Below, piece by piece: positions 1-8,497 of a stretch of 64,000 nucleotides of DNA. The stretch comes from Desulfovibrionaceae bacterium (GTDB lineage Bacteria > Desulfobacterota > Desulfovibrionia > Desulfovibrionales > Desulfovibrionaceae). The stretch is from NCBI GenBank assembly GCA_015709205.1, contig JACCQO010000012.1:1-64000 (forward strand), read 5' to 3'. How positions within the stretch are numbered: the first letter of the stretch is position 1; every line of letters begins with the position of its first letter. The position numbers and the translations under genes are program-made. Under the pieces are notes generated by a model. It made no database searches, was not told the origin of the DNA, and saw only the letters and a program-made list of their open reading frames with translations.

Positions 1-178
1 GGGAGGGAGGGGGGGCCGGCCACGGGCCCGGAGAGAAGCCGGGCCCGGTGGCGGGCGGCGGGAACCGGAGGGGCGGGTGGCCCGGGTGGGACGGTTCAGG
101 GGGCGTGGCGCGACCGGTCGGGCCCGAGCCTACGGACGGCGTGCCCTCGGGCCGTTTGCGCCACCCCTGGCCGGACGG

Positions 179-1009
179 TTAGACGATCTCGGCCTCGTCG
201 TCGCAGGCGATCTCCACGCAGCCCGTGGGATCGATGAGCACCGCGCCGGCGCTGATGCAGTGGTCGATGAGGTGGGCGGCCTTTTCCGGCACCCAGTCGA
301 TGTGGCACTTGAGGTCCTGGCCCTCGGCCAGGCCCAGGGCGTTCTTGTGGTAGACGAAGCACTTGCGCACGCCGCCCGCCTCGGGCAGGCCGGAGTGGAA
401 CATCCACGTCACCCCGCGCCAGACGCGCGATTCCGTGCCCGTGAGCCAGGGGAACTTCTGGCCCACGAAGTCCGAGGAGCTGAATTCCTCGATGGACATG
501 AGCTCCTCCCACTGGTGCGCCCCGACCACGGCGAAGCGGTTGCCGTCGTCGGGCACGTCGGCGGTGTTGAGCATCTCCAGGGCGGAGGCGATCTTGCCCT
601 TGGTCAGGCCGGTGGCGTCCAGGTCCAGGGCGGTGGAGGTGGCGTCCATGGCGGCGATGATGATCTCGTCGATCTTGCGGCCCAGGGCGAAGGCGCCCGC
701 GTTGGCCACCACGGCGCGTTCGTCGATGTTGGTCTTGAGCTCGTCCAGGGCGTCGCAGTAGTCCGCGCCGTACCAGTCGGCCAGCGCGGCGGTGACCGTG
801 GAGTGCGCGACGTTCATGAGCGGCACGTTGCCGTGGCGGGTCTTCTGCCCGGCGGTGCCCTTGCCGACCTTCTGGAACTTGCAGGTCGCGCCGACGACCT
901 TTTCCTTGAGGCGCACGGAGTTGCGCAGCTTGGAGCCGCGCTGCTGATAGGCCTCGTGGACCTCGTCCATGTACATGGTCACAAAGGCCTGGTCGATGGA
1001 AGTGGACAT
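179..1009 (-). CDS. phage major capsid protein (podovirus-like)
   Basis: A 276-residue protein that I read as the major head subunit of a podovirus-like phage. It has no signal peptide or membrane segment and a mixed alpha/beta composition. The segment around residues 30-60 (LRNSVRLKEKVVGAT, KTRHGNVPLM) is typical of coat proteins that follow a scaffold gene. A ribosome site AAGGAGG lies four bases before the ATG. It is the last gene of the order portal, Bbp19-like, scaffold, capsid, read leftwards, which matches Bordetella phage BPP-1-like head modules. Tail genes would be expected beyond the left edge. Its own promoter lies about 350 bases upstream. The assignment rests on position and general resemblance rather than a diagnostic motif. 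Confidence 0.75.
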   Translation of the reverse strand: MSTSIDQAFVTMYMDEVHEAYQQRGSKLRNSVRLKEKVVGATCKFQKVGKGTAGQKTRHGNVPLMNVAHSTVTAALADWYGADYCDALDELKTNIDERAVVANAGAFALGRKIDEIIIAAMDATSTALDLDATGLTKGKIASALEMLNTADVPDDGNRFAVVGAHQWEELMSIEEFSSSDFVGQKFPWLTGTESRVWRGVTWMFHSGLPEAGGVRKCFVYHKNALGLAEGQDLKCHIDWVPEKAAHLIDHCISAGAVLIDPTGCVEIACDDEAEIV

Positions 1010-1350
1010 GGTTCCTCCTTGCGAGGGGTGGGGGTGAAGAAGGGGGGGATGGAGCCGATGTCCGGGTATCCCGGGCGGCGCTTTGCGGGGTGTCCGGCGG
1101 GCGGACGGGGCGCGGTGGCGCTGGTGGCGCGGTTGCGGGCGCGGAAGCGCTCGCGGGGCACGCCTGTGGCGGTCGCGTCGTCCGCCCCCGGGGCCGGTGC
1201 GCGCGGCGGGGCCGGTGGGCCGAAGGCCCGATGGGAAGGCGGATGGCTGTGGGGCCGGAGGCCCGTTGCGAGGGAAAGGAATGCGGAGTGGGCGAAGAAC
1301 GATCGCGTCCGCCGAAAGCAGGGAACGGGGGCGGAGCCGTGTCCGTTTGT

Positions 1351-1387
1351 CTGAATGGTTAATACAGGTTTATGTTGTTTTTGTCAA
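1351..1387 (-). promoter_or_regulatory. capsid promoter with phage operator
   Basis: Reading the minus strand, a perfect -35 TTGACA (1382-1387) is followed after 17 bases by TATTAA (1359-1364). The plus strand at 1351-1362 reads CTGAATGGTTAA and overlaps the -10 box. The same 12-base motif recurs at 17298, 24659, 24689, 31000 and 31421 beside other phage-type units, so it is probably a repressor operator. Promoter and operator sit in an AT-rich patch within very GC-rich DNA. The remaining 1010-1350 stretch is a long G-rich leader in which I see no gene; 1388-1483 also holds no gene. Confidence 0.75.
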
Positions 1388-1483
1388 GATTAAATACTGA
1401 TATGGAATCGTTTATCCAACTGGGTATGTCTGGCGTCCGTTTTACGCGGCCCCGGGCGCCGGTGCGCCCGGGGTTGCCGCCGG

Positions 1484-2404
1484 TCAGCGCGCGGCCGTGG
1501 CCGGGCCCTGGATGGCGCCCGGGAACATGCGCGCGTAGGCGGTCTCCACCTGGCGCACATAGTCCGGATCGCGGCGCGAGGGGTCGGAATAGCGCGGGTC
1601 GCGGCGCATGGCGCGCAACTGCTCGTGGGTCAGGCCGCCGGAGCCCGAGCCCTCGCCCCTGAGGCCCGGCTCGGCCACCAGCGGGGCGATGGTCGCGAAG
1701 GCGTCGATCACGCGCGCGGAATTGCCCGCGCCGGTGCGCGCGAGCACCTCCAGCAGCTCGGGCCCGCCCACGGCCAGGGCGGCCTCGCGGGCGCGGGCCA
1801 GGGTGCGCGGGGCCTCGGCCCCGTGCGCCTCGCGCAGGGCGGCGAATTCCGCCAGCCGCTCGGCTTCGCGGTCCAGCTCGGCCTGGTGCGCCAGCTCGGC
1901 CTGGTGCGGCACGAACCACTCGTAGAGCCCGCGCGCCTGCGTGGCCGTCAGCCCCAGGGAGTGCGCCTTTTCGCGGAACGCGCCGAGCACGGTCGCGTCC
2001 GGCTCCAGGCCGCCGGGCAGCTCCAGCATGGGCAGCTCGTAGCCGTCCGGGCCCTCGGGCCGCCCGAGCTCGGCGTAGAAGGCCTGCATCTCCTCGTCCG
2101 AGGCGAACGGGCCGGGCACGCGCACCCCGGCCTCGCGGCGGCCGATGAGCCGCTGGGCCTCGGCCATGCCCTTGAGCGCGGCGGGCAGGTCCGCGTACTT
2201 GTCCCAGAACCGCTCGGCGCGCACGTCCTCGGGGATGAGCTCGCGCCAGTCGGCCGGGCTTTCGGCCGGGACGGCGGATGCGGCGGGCGCGGCGGCGGGC
2301 ATGGCGGCGGGCATGGCGGCCGGGCCGTTCCCGGGCAGGGATGCTTCGGAACGAAATTGTTCGGGACGAGATTGTTCGGAACGAAATTCTTCGAAACGAG
2401 TCAT
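1484..2404 (-). CDS. phage scaffold (capsid assembly) protein
   Basis: A 306-residue acidic, Ala/Glu-rich, mostly helical protein without a membrane segment, lying directly before the capsid gene; this is the usual place and composition of the internal scaffold of T7/BPP-1-like heads. The ATG overlaps the stop of the Bbp19-like gene by four bases (ATGA) and is preceded by AGGAGG. The N-terminus is built of five-residue units (RFEEF, RSEQS, RPEQF, RSEAS) encoded by a 15-base tandem repeat. A second internal duplication gives HQAELAHQAELD near residues 165-175. Both repeats look like recent slippage. The function is inferred from position and composition. Confidence 0.65.
   Translation of the reverse strand: MTRFEEFRSEQSRPEQFRSEASLPGNGPAAMPAAMPAAAPAASAVPAESPADWRELIPEDVRAERFWDKYADLPAALKGMAEAQRLIGRREAGVRVPGPFASDEEMQAFYAELGRPEGPDGYELPMLELPGGLEPDATVLGAFREKAHSLGLTATQARGLYEWFVPHQAELAHQAELDREAERLAEFAALREAHGAEAPRTLARAREAALAVGGPELLEVLARTGAGNSARVIDAFATIAPLVAEPGLRGEGSGSGGLTHEQLRAMRRDPRYSDPSRRDPDYVRQVETAYARMFPGAIQGPATAAR
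2342..2402. repeat. 15-base tandem repeat in scaffold N-terminus
   Basis: About four copies of a 15-base unit beginning TTCGGAACGAAATT, in frame with the scaffold gene, so each copy adds five residues (consensus R-S/P-E-Q/A-F/S). Copy-to-copy differences are single bases, which suggests recent expansion. Confidence 0.8.
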
Positions 2405-2682
2405 CGGATGTCCTCCTGGTTCGGGGTGGGGTTCAGGGCGGCGGGGTCTTCCTCGATCATGGCGAGGATGTGCAGGAGCAGGGAGCGGCGGCCCTCGTTG
2501 TAGGCCGTGCGCTGCGGGTCGGGGTCGAAGTGCGGGGTCAGGCCGAAGCCGCGGCGTTCCAGGTCCGCGAGCACCAGCTCGCCCTCCGGGCTATCGAACG
2601 TCCTGCGGTAGGCCTGGTGCAGCCGCGGCGGGCTGGGCCGCCGCAAGGCCCGAAAGCGTCTGAAGCGTTCTGCCAAGCGCAT
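2401..2682 (-). CDS. Bbp19-like phage protein
   Basis: A 93-residue protein with the pattern YRRTFDSPEGELVLADLERR followed later by AYNEGRRSLLLHIL. This resembles the small Bbp19 family found between portal and scaffold in BPP-1-like podoviruses; its role in the head is not established. The start at 2682 has GGAGGA seven bases upstream. The gene overlaps the end of the portal gene by 92 bases in another frame, an unusually long overlap, and its stop overlaps the scaffold ATG. Tight overlap on both sides implies translational coupling across portal, this gene and scaffold. Confidence 0.75.
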   Translation of the reverse strand: MRLAERFRRFRALRRPSPPRLHQAYRRTFDSPEGELVLADLERRGFGLTPHFDPDPQRTAYNEGRRSLLLHILAMIEEDPAALNPTPNQEDIR

Positions 2683-4294
2683 TGTCGTCCTCCATTTTGG
2701 TTTCCGAAAGGGTCTTGGCCAGTTCGGCCACGCGCTCCATCTCTCCGGCGGCCTGTCCGGCCTGGGCGGCCCGGGCCTTTTGCGCGCGCGTGGCGAGCAC
2801 GTCCCGGGCCGGGCGGACGTATTCCGTGGGCGCGCCGAACAGTTCGGCCGTGCCGCGCGCCACCGCGTCCACGTCGAAGTTGTCCATCACGCCGTAGGGG
2901 TCGTTGGCGCCCACGAACGGCGCGAGGTACTGCATGGTCTGGGACAGGGCCTGGGCCTCGTACTGCTTCTGGGCCTTGGCGATGGGCGAGGCGTACTCCA
3001 CGCGCCAGCGGCGGCCGCGCAGCTCGGCGGGCGGCTCGGGCAGCTCCCCGGCGCGGCGCATCAGCCGGTAGACGCGGTTGATCAGCGGGGAGAGGAATTC
3101 GGTCTGCAGCCGCCCGACCACCGGGCCGAGCACGCGCATCTTCTCGTTCTGGCGCAGGGTGGCCTCGGTGGCGGACATGTTCGCCCCGCCCGCGAGCTGG
3201 AGCTGGTCGTTGAGGAAGATGGAGCGGATGGAGTCGCGGCGCTGCTGCATCATCCGCTCGGTGGCCGCCAGGTCGATCTTCACGGGCAGCGGCTCGATGC
3301 GGTCCGAGGACCCGGCGCGGTAGTAGCTGATGCCGCCGGGGCCGGTGTTCACCGGGCCGAGGAACCCGTCGTCCGGCACCATGAGCGGCGAATCGGCCAT
3401 TTTTTCCGCGGCCATGAGCGCGGTGCGCGCCATGACGTTGAGCACGCGCACGTCGGACAGGGCCGTGAGCCCGGGGCCGCGGCCGTAGACCTCGCCCGCG
3501 GCCTTGGCCCAGCGCGGCACCATGTAGGGCAGTTCCACGTAGCCGGATTCCTCCAGCAGGTGGCGCGCGTCCACCTCCACGTAGAGGCTGGCGTAGGGAT
3601 TGTTCTTCGCGCCCGCGCCGTAGGGGTCGCGGTCCGCGCGCGGGAACACGGCGTGGAGCACGTCCACCTTGCGCTCGGGGTCGCGCTCGGCCAGGGCGCG
3701 CACGCGCTCGGAGCACTCCTTGCCCCAGGTCTGGACCATCTGGCGCGCCGTGGCCTGGTAGCGGCGGAAGATGGTGTCCACCACGCCGCGCGCGTTCTCG
3801 GCCACGTGGATCTCGCCCAGGGGCCGGGCCGAGAAGCGCACCACGCTCTGCGGATCGGCCTCCACGTAAAGGCAGGCCGTGCCCAGCAGGGCGATGTCCA
3901 GGTAGAGCTCGTGCACCTGGGTCTGGAACCCGGTCTCCTCGGAGTTGAAGATGGCGACCATGCGCCGTCGGCACTCCTGGAGGTACTCCTTGACGGTTTC
4001 GATCTCCCCGAGCTCGCGGTCGCGCGTGCGCAGGTCGAACCAGGGGATGGCCGGGTTGGTGAGCATACCGCCCAGCGACGAGGCGAGCAGCTCCAGGGCG
4101 TGGGGGGGCGTGGCGTCGAAGATGTTCTCGTCGCCCGCCTCGCCGGCCCGGAGCGCGCCCGTGGCCGAGAGGAACGAGTTCTTGCGCGGCAGGACGTAGT
4201 CGCAGAGTTCCTGCCACACGGACACCCACGGCCTGCGGGCCTCTTCCATGGCCCGAAAGCGCGCAAGCGCCGTACTGACGGTTTCCTGTTGCAT
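2591..4294 (-). CDS. phage portal (head-to-tail connector) protein
   Basis: A 567-residue portal protein of the head-tail connecting family used by T7-like podoviruses. The dodecameric portal occupies one capsid vertex and passes DNA into the head. The N-terminal region (RPWVSVWQELCDYVLPRKN, residues about 17-35), the central QATARQMVQTWG and the later LAGGANMSATEATLRQNEKM are characteristic. The frame is open further upstream, but I chose the ATG at 4294 because AGGAGGTTCCC stands directly before it and homologous proteins begin in this way. The last 92 bases also encode the start of the Bbp19-like protein. The gene is preceded by its own promoter near 4590. Confidence 0.85.
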   Translation of the reverse strand: MQQETVSTALARFRAMEEARRPWVSVWQELCDYVLPRKNSFLSATGALRAGEAGDENIFDATPPHALELLASSLGGMLTNPAIPWFDLRTRDRELGEIETVKEYLQECRRRMVAIFNSEETGFQTQVHELYLDIALLGTACLYVEADPQSVVRFSARPLGEIHVAENARGVVDTIFRRYQATARQMVQTWGKECSERVRALAERDPERKVDVLHAVFPRADRDPYGAGAKNNPYASLYVEVDARHLLEESGYVELPYMVPRWAKAAGEVYGRGPGLTALSDVRVLNVMARTALMAAEKMADSPLMVPDDGFLGPVNTGPGGISYYRAGSSDRIEPLPVKIDLAATERMMQQRRDSIRSIFLNDQLQLAGGANMSATEATLRQNEKMRVLGPVVGRLQTEFLSPLINRVYRLMRRAGELPEPPAELRGRRWRVEYASPIAKAQKQYEAQALSQTMQYLAPFVGANDPYGVMDNFDVDAVARGTAELFGAPTEYVRPARDVLATRAQKARAAQAGQAAGEMERVAELAKTLSETKMEDDNALGRTLQTLSGLAAAQPAAAAPGLPQDVR

Positions 4295-4577
4295 GGGAAC
4301 CTCCTGAAGGTAGAGGGGGAGGGGACGGGCCGGGCGGCCCGGGAAGGACGGGAGGGAAGTGAGGGGGCGGCCGACGGGCGGCCGGGTGCGGCGCTCCCGG
4401 GAGAGGGCGCGAGGGCTCCGGTTGCGGGCGCGGCGGAACGGCGGCCGGACCGACGGAAGACGGCCGTCGCGCGGCGCGGGCGGCTGGGCGAATGGGGGGA
4501 GCGAGTGGGCGGAGTTCGCCGGAGACACCGGCGCAACGGTGGTCCAGGGAACAGTCAGAACGGAAGACGCGGTAATT

Positions 4578-4606
4578 CGTTTAGCAAATATCGCCCATTT
4601 TGTCAA
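4578..4606 (-). promoter_or_regulatory. portal-unit promoter
   Basis: On the minus strand TTGACA (4601-4606), a 17-base AT-rich spacer, then TAAACG (4578-4583). The plus strand TTCGTTTAGCAA here is a weak match to the 12-base phage operator found at other units. The gap 4295-4648 otherwise holds only a GC-rich leader without a gene. Confidence 0.6.
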
Positions 4607-4648
4607 GAGAGAAGCGGATGGGAACACTGCGCCCCAGCGCGCAGGCGG

Positions 4649-5368
4649 CTACTTCTCCAGCGCCAGCTCCAGGCCCAGGGCCACGAAGATCGCGCCGGTG
4701 ACCGCGCGCACCGCGCGCTGGGCGCGGTCCAGGAAGGCGGCCACGGGCCCGGCCCCGGCCACGCAGGCCACGAAGGAATACCACGCCCCGCCGATAACGG
4801 TCACCGTGAGCACCACGGCCCCCTGGAACCAGAGCGGGGCCTCGGGCGGCACGGCCATGGCGAAGAGCGAGGTGAAGAACGCGGCGGCCTTGGGATTGGC
4901 CAGGTCCACGGCCAGACCGTGGCGGAAGGCGCGCCAGCCGCTGCGCGGCGTGCGGCGCGCGGGCGCTGCGGCGGAGGCGGGCCCCGGAGCCGGGGCGGCG
5001 TCGGCGGGAGGAGCGGTCCGGACCTGCGTCCGGGTCGCGTCGCGGGCGGTCGCGTTTGCGGAGCGACCGCGCCATTCGCTCCACAGGGTCGAAAGCCCCA
5101 TGTACACCAGGTAGGCCGCGCCCGCGTACTTGACGCCCTGGTAGAGCCAGGACGCGGAGCGGAAGAGCAGCCCGAGCCCGGCCAGCGACCCGGCGGCCCA
5201 GAGCAGGGTGCCGAAGGCCACGCCCATGGCGCAGGCCAGCCCGGCGCGGCGCGAATGGGCCATGGCGGTGTGCGCCGTGGCCAGGAAATTGGGGCCGGGC
5301 AGGAGCACGGCCAGCGTCCACACGCCGAGTACGGTCAGGAGCCCGGGGGCCAGGGAGAGGATGTCCAT
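4649..5368 (-). CDS. LysE/RhtB-family amino-acid exporter
   Basis: A 239-residue inner-membrane transporter. The N-terminus has the family signature WTLAVLLPGPNFLATAHTA (residues about 17-35), with further membrane helices around 40-60, 70-90, 155-180, 185-205 and 215-235. The segment AVDLANPKAAAFFTSLF is the second family signature. These proteins export amino acids or related metabolites; the substrate cannot be read from sequence. It is about 30 residues longer than usual because of an Ala/Pro-rich loop at roughly 100-145. It follows the adenylyltransferase gene by nine bases. It is a host-type gene lying between the portal gene and the RHS end of the phage cluster. Confidence 0.85.
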   Translation of the reverse strand: MDILSLAPGLLTVLGVWTLAVLLPGPNFLATAHTAMAHSRRAGLACAMGVAFGTLLWAAGSLAGLGLLFRSASWLYQGVKYAGAAYLVYMGLSTLWSEWRGRSANATARDATRTQVRTAPPADAAPAPGPASAAAPARRTPRSGWRAFRHGLAVDLANPKAAAFFTSLFAMAVPPEAPLWFQGAVVLTVTVIGGAWYSFVACVAGAGPVAAFLDRAQRAVRAVTGAIFVALGLELALEK

Positions 5369-5377
5369 GGGCGAATC

Positions 5378-5986
5378 CTAACGGTTGTCGGGTGGTCCGG
5401 TCAACGGCCGGGCAGGCGGACCCGCCGCGCCTTGCGCGGCCAGGGCCGCCAGCCGCGCGGGCACGTCCCAGGCGCGCAACAGCCGGGCGGACGCCTGCGG
5501 CACCAGGTGCTCCCAGGGCTCGCCCAGGACCATGCGCCGGCGTACGTCCGTGGCGCTGATGCCCTTCTTTTCGGGCGGCAGTTCCCAAAGCACCTCGGTG
5601 GTCAGCCCCAGGCCGCGCAGGGTGCGCAGCTTCTTGCGGCCCCAGTCGTCGTAGATGGACAGAAAGAACGCGCCGTCCAGTGGAACATAATACTGAAATG
5701 ATTCCGGCATGTTGATGGGCAGCGGTACCACGGAGAAGTTTTTTTCCGCGACCCCGGCCGCCGTCAGGCAGTCGCGCAGCAGCCGGTAGCGCTCCCAATA
5801 GGTCAGGGGGTTGGCCTCGGGCGTGGAGCGCGCCGCGTCGGCCGGGTCCGCGCGCGTGAGTTCCGGGCTCGGGTTGGTGATGCCGACCACCAGATGGCGG
5901 CAGCGCGCGCGGCCGGCGAGCAGGTAGCGCATGTGGTCGTTGTGCAGCACCTGGAAGCGGCCGTGGATGACGCCGGTCTCGTGCAT
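5378..5986 (-). CDS. nicotinamide/nicotinate-nucleotide adenylyltransferase-like protein
   Basis: A 202-residue nucleotidyltransferase of the HIGH superfamily. It carries the ATP-binding motif GRFQVLHNDH at residues 9-18 and the C-terminal ISATDVRR at 143-150, which corresponds to ISSTxIR in NMN adenylyltransferases of the archaeal (NadM) type. It would join ATP to a pyridine mononucleotide in NAD synthesis, though relatives with other substrates exist. The start at 5986 was chosen because the motif begins eight residues later; the long open frame upstream is only a consequence of GC content. It lies between apgM and lysE on the same strand, probably one operon. Confidence 0.75.
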   Translation of the reverse strand: MHETGVIHGRFQVLHNDHMRYLLAGRARCRHLVVGITNPSPELTRADPADAARSTPEANPLTYWERYRLLRDCLTAAGVAEKNFSVVPLPINMPESFQYYVPLDGAFFLSIYDDWGRKKLRTLRGLGLTTEVLWELPPEKKGISATDVRRRMVLGEPWEHLVPQASARLLRAWDVPARLAALAAQGAAGPPARPLTGPPDNR

Positions 5987-6036
5987 GGCAATGCTCCGGT
6001 TCGCCGATTCCCGGTTCGCCCGGCGGGCGCGGCCCG

Positions 6037-7446
6037 TCAGGCCGTGAAGGGGGCCGCGTCCCCCGGGAAATAGGGTTGATCCTGCGGCGTGTCCATGATC
6101 CCGCCGAGCTTGGCGCGGTCCAGGAAGTTGAGGATCAGCAGGAGCATCTCCTCGCCGCGCATCGCGCCCAGGGCCCCGGTCGCCGCGGCGATCTCGTCGA
6201 AGCTCGCGGCCGCGTCGCGCCGCACGCCCTGGCCGTAGAAGAGCAGCGGCACGGGTTCGCCGCCGTGGATCAGCCGCCCGGAGCTCGGCGTGGAATGGTC
6301 CGAAGCCACCACGATCAGGGCCTCGGGGTCGTCCAGGAGCGGTCCGGCGGCCTCGGCCATGGCGCGGTCCAGGGCGGCGATGACGTCGCGCTTGGCCTCG
6401 GGGCTGCGCGCGTGGGCGGCCTCGTCCGGGGCCTTGGTGTGGATGTGCAGCAGGTCGTGGTCCCCGGCGCGCTCCAGGGCCAGGCGGATGGTGGCGGCGT
6501 AGTCGCGGCGCACGTCGCCCGAGCGCGGCGCGGCCACGTGCGTCATGCCCAGGTGCGCGGCCATGCCCCGGAAGAGCGGGCCCGAGGACGCGGACAGGCA
6601 GCGCAACCCGCAGGAGGCGCGCAGGGAGGGCACGCGCGTGAGCCGCCCGGCGCGCTGGGTCACGAGGAAGTTCAGCGGCGCGGGATCGTCGCGCCGCCCA
6701 TGGCCGCCGCCCGACGCCGCGCGGCGCGCCGCGTTGACGGGGTGCGCCTCCAGGGCGCGGTGCGCGCGGCGCAGAAAGGCGCGCAATGCGTCGGCCGTGG
6801 CCACGGCCGCGGGATTGGTCGCATCTGCGGCCCAGGGGAGCACGTCGGGGATCGTCAACCCCGGGACCATCACGCCCGTGTCCGTGACGTGCGGGGACAC
6901 GCGCCCCGAGAGCACGAGCACGGCGAAACGCCCCCGGGTGCGGTGCACGCGGATGCGCACGCCGTCGCCCCCGTCGTCTCCGCCCCCCCCGCCGCCCCGG
7001 TCGGAAATCCCGGCCGTGGCCACGCCGTCCGATTCGTCCGCCACGGCGTCGAGGGCCGCGTACAGCGCGGCGATCTCGGCCTCGTCGGCCTCCAGGGGCT
7101 CGCCCTCGTCCGCGTCGAGCACCAGTGCGCCGCCTGCGGCGCGCACCGAGGCCAGGTGCGCGAGCACGGCCACGTCGCCGGGGGCCATGGCCGCGCCCGC
7201 GCCCAGCGCCTCCAGCGCGCCCCGGCCCGGAAAGTCCGTGGCGCGGCCGAAGATCGCGTAGTGCGCGTTCTCGCTGGGCAGCGGCTGGCCCACGCGCCCG
7301 GCGTGGTAGAGCCCCTGCGCGCCGCGCGCGGCCAGTTCGTCCAGAAAGGGCGTGTCCGCGGCCTGCAGCGGCGTGCGGTGGCCCAGGCTGGCATGGGCCC
7401 GGTCGCCCAGGCCGTCCAAAAGAAAAAGGTAGCATTTCGAGGGCAC
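6037..7446 (-). CDS. apgM: cofactor-independent phosphoglycerate mutase, archaeal type
   Basis: A metal-dependent mutase interconverting 2- and 3-phosphoglycerate, alkaline phosphatase superfamily. The N-terminal LFLLDGLGDRA contains a metal-binding Asp; SENAHYAIFGR is the nucleophile Ser region; HIHTKAPDEAAHA and VVASDHSTPSSG are the two downstream metal-ligand blocks, followed by GGEPVPLL and MRGEEMLLLIL, all in family order. I chose the GTG at 7446 because GGAG stands six bases before it and the protein then begins shortly before the first beta strand; a TTG at 7530 is also possible. A Gly/Asp-rich insertion lies near residues 155-165. It is the first gene of an operon with the adenylyltransferase and LysE genes. 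Confidence 0.85.
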   Translation of the reverse strand: MPSKCYLFLLDGLGDRAHASLGHRTPLQAADTPFLDELAARGAQGLYHAGRVGQPLPSENAHYAIFGRATDFPGRGALEALGAGAAMAPGDVAVLAHLASVRAAGGALVLDADEGEPLEADEAEIAALYAALDAVADESDGVATAGISDRGGGGGGDDGGDGVRIRVHRTRGRFAVLVLSGRVSPHVTDTGVMVPGLTIPDVLPWAADATNPAAVATADALRAFLRRAHRALEAHPVNAARRAASGGGHGRRDDPAPLNFLVTQRAGRLTRVPSLRASCGLRCLSASSGPLFRGMAAHLGMTHVAAPRSGDVRRDYAATIRLALERAGDHDLLHIHTKAPDEAAHARSPEAKRDVIAALDRAMAEAAGPLLDDPEALIVVASDHSTPSSGRLIHGGEPVPLLFYGQGVRRDAAASFDEIAAATGALGAMRGEEMLLLILNFLDRAKLGGIMDTPQDQPYFPGDAAPFTA

Positions 7447-7509
7447 GTACGGCTCCGTGGCCGGACCATATGGCCCGACGGTTGCTCTGTGACGGTACTG
7501 CCATAGATT

Positions 7510-7525
7510 ATGTTTAATCAAACAT
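7510..7525. promoter_or_regulatory. palindromic operator between apgM and PHP gene
   Basis: A perfect 16-base inverted repeat (ATGTTT-AATC-AAACAT) in the divergent intergenic region. On the minus strand a TTGATA lies just upstream of it and TAATCT at its end, so it would sit over the apgM promoter. The regulator is unknown. Confidence 0.45.
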
Positions 7526-7607
7526 ATCAAGATTTCCGATATAACGGCGCTGCAGCGGCGTTGGAAAACGATTTGTCTTTTGCCCCGTTGCGTGTCCTTA
7601 TACCTGT

Positions 7608-8219
7608 ATGTTCTTCGATCTGCACGTACATTCCTCCCTATCGGCCTGCAGCCGGTTGCCGCTGGAGACGATTCTCGCTTGGGCCGGAGTGCGCGGGCTG
7701 GACGGCGTGTGCATCACGGACCACGACACCATGGCCGCCGCGCACCAGGTGCGTGAGGGCGTGCAGGAGGACGGCCTGGTGGTCGTGGTGGGCATGGAGT
7801 ACGCCACGGCGGACGGCGATTTCCTGCTCTTCGGGCCGTTCGAGGGGCTGCGCCCCGGCCTGGGCGCGCGGGAGGCGCTGGAGATCGTGCGCGCCGAGGG
7901 CGGCGTGGCCGTGGGGGCGCATCCGTTCCGCGCCGGGCGCGCGTTGAGCGAATGGGTGGTGCGCGAGGGGCTGTGCACCATCGTGGAGCGCATCAACGGC
8001 CGCAACCGCGATGCGGAGAACGTGCGCGTGGAGTCCTGGCTGCGCCGCTATCCGTTGCGCGCCTGCTGCGGGAGCGACGCGCACACCCTGGAGGAACTGG
8101 GCCGGGCCCCGACCCGCCTGCTTGCGCCGGTGGCCACCCGCGACCAGTTCATAGCCGCGCTGCTGTCCGGCAGCTTCGAATCCTGCGCCGCATCGGCCGC
8201 CCCGGCCGCGTCCCTGTAG
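7608..8219 (+). CDS. PHP-domain metal-dependent phosphoesterase
   Basis: A 203-residue single-domain PHP protein. The metal ligands are visible in order: HVHS (residues 6-9), TDHD (37-40), Glu64 in GMEY, His105 in GAHPFR and GSDAH (Asp157, His159). Such proteins hydrolyse phosphate esters such as histidinol phosphate, 3',5'-bisphosphonucleotides or RNA ends; the substrate is not evident. It is complete and begins at the first in-frame ATG. It is transcribed away from apgM and towards the decayed RHS remnants, and is host-like in composition. Confidence 0.85.
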   Translation: MFFDLHVHSSLSACSRLPLETILAWAGVRGLDGVCITDHDTMAAAHQVREGVQEDGLVVVVGMEYATADGDFLLFGPFEGLRPGLGAREALEIVRAEGGVAVGAHPFRAGRALSEWVVREGLCTIVERINGRNRDAENVRVESWLRRYPLRACCGSDAHTLEELGRAPTRLLAPVATRDQFIAALLSGSFESCAASAAPAASL

Positions 8220-8285
8220 CGCTTCCCCCGTCTCCGTATTCCGGATTTCCCGCCACCGGGCGCTGCTCCGCGAGCCCTCCGGAAG

Positions 8286-8460
8286 GTGCGTTGCGGAACC
8301 GGCGTACCGCGCCGGGCGCGGCAGGTCGGCAAGGCTTCTCGCGCCGTCCCCCTGCAACGTCGCCCGACTCTCCTGGATCGCCCGCCGCTTTGTCCAGGGA
8401 TCGCGGCGATGAAGCGGCCGAAGAGCGGCGCATCGTCGCGCATACCGAAGCTGGGGAGGG
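8286..8460 (-). pseudogene. decayed RHS core-end stub
   Basis: The minus strand from 8443 reads MRDDAPLFGRFIAA and then loses frame. It corresponds to RDYDPLFGRFIARDP in the intact RHS protein at 11069-12535. DNA similarity continues past the frameshift through the segment matching the GAAAGDPDVY codons. It lies just downstream of the stop of the decayed candidate immunity gene, the same junction as the intact orphan tip at 10278-10658 has with its upstream neighbour. It is a fossil of a further toxin-tip cassette. Confidence 0.7.
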
Positions 8461-8497
8461 AGGGAAAGCACGGCTTCAGCCCAGCCTTTCACGCCGT

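Noticed and set aside
2780..5701. Very long plus-strand open frame (973 codons) opposite portal and LysE genes
   Set aside because: It is antisense to well-supported genes, has an His/Gly/Arg-rich composition expected from reading GC-rich codons backwards, and crosses gene boundaries and an AT-rich promoter.
5378..7504. 708-codon continuous frame including the adenylyltransferase
   Set aside because: The N-terminal 500 codons are a shadow of apgM in another frame; the true protein begins at the GRFQ-type motif (ATG at 5986).
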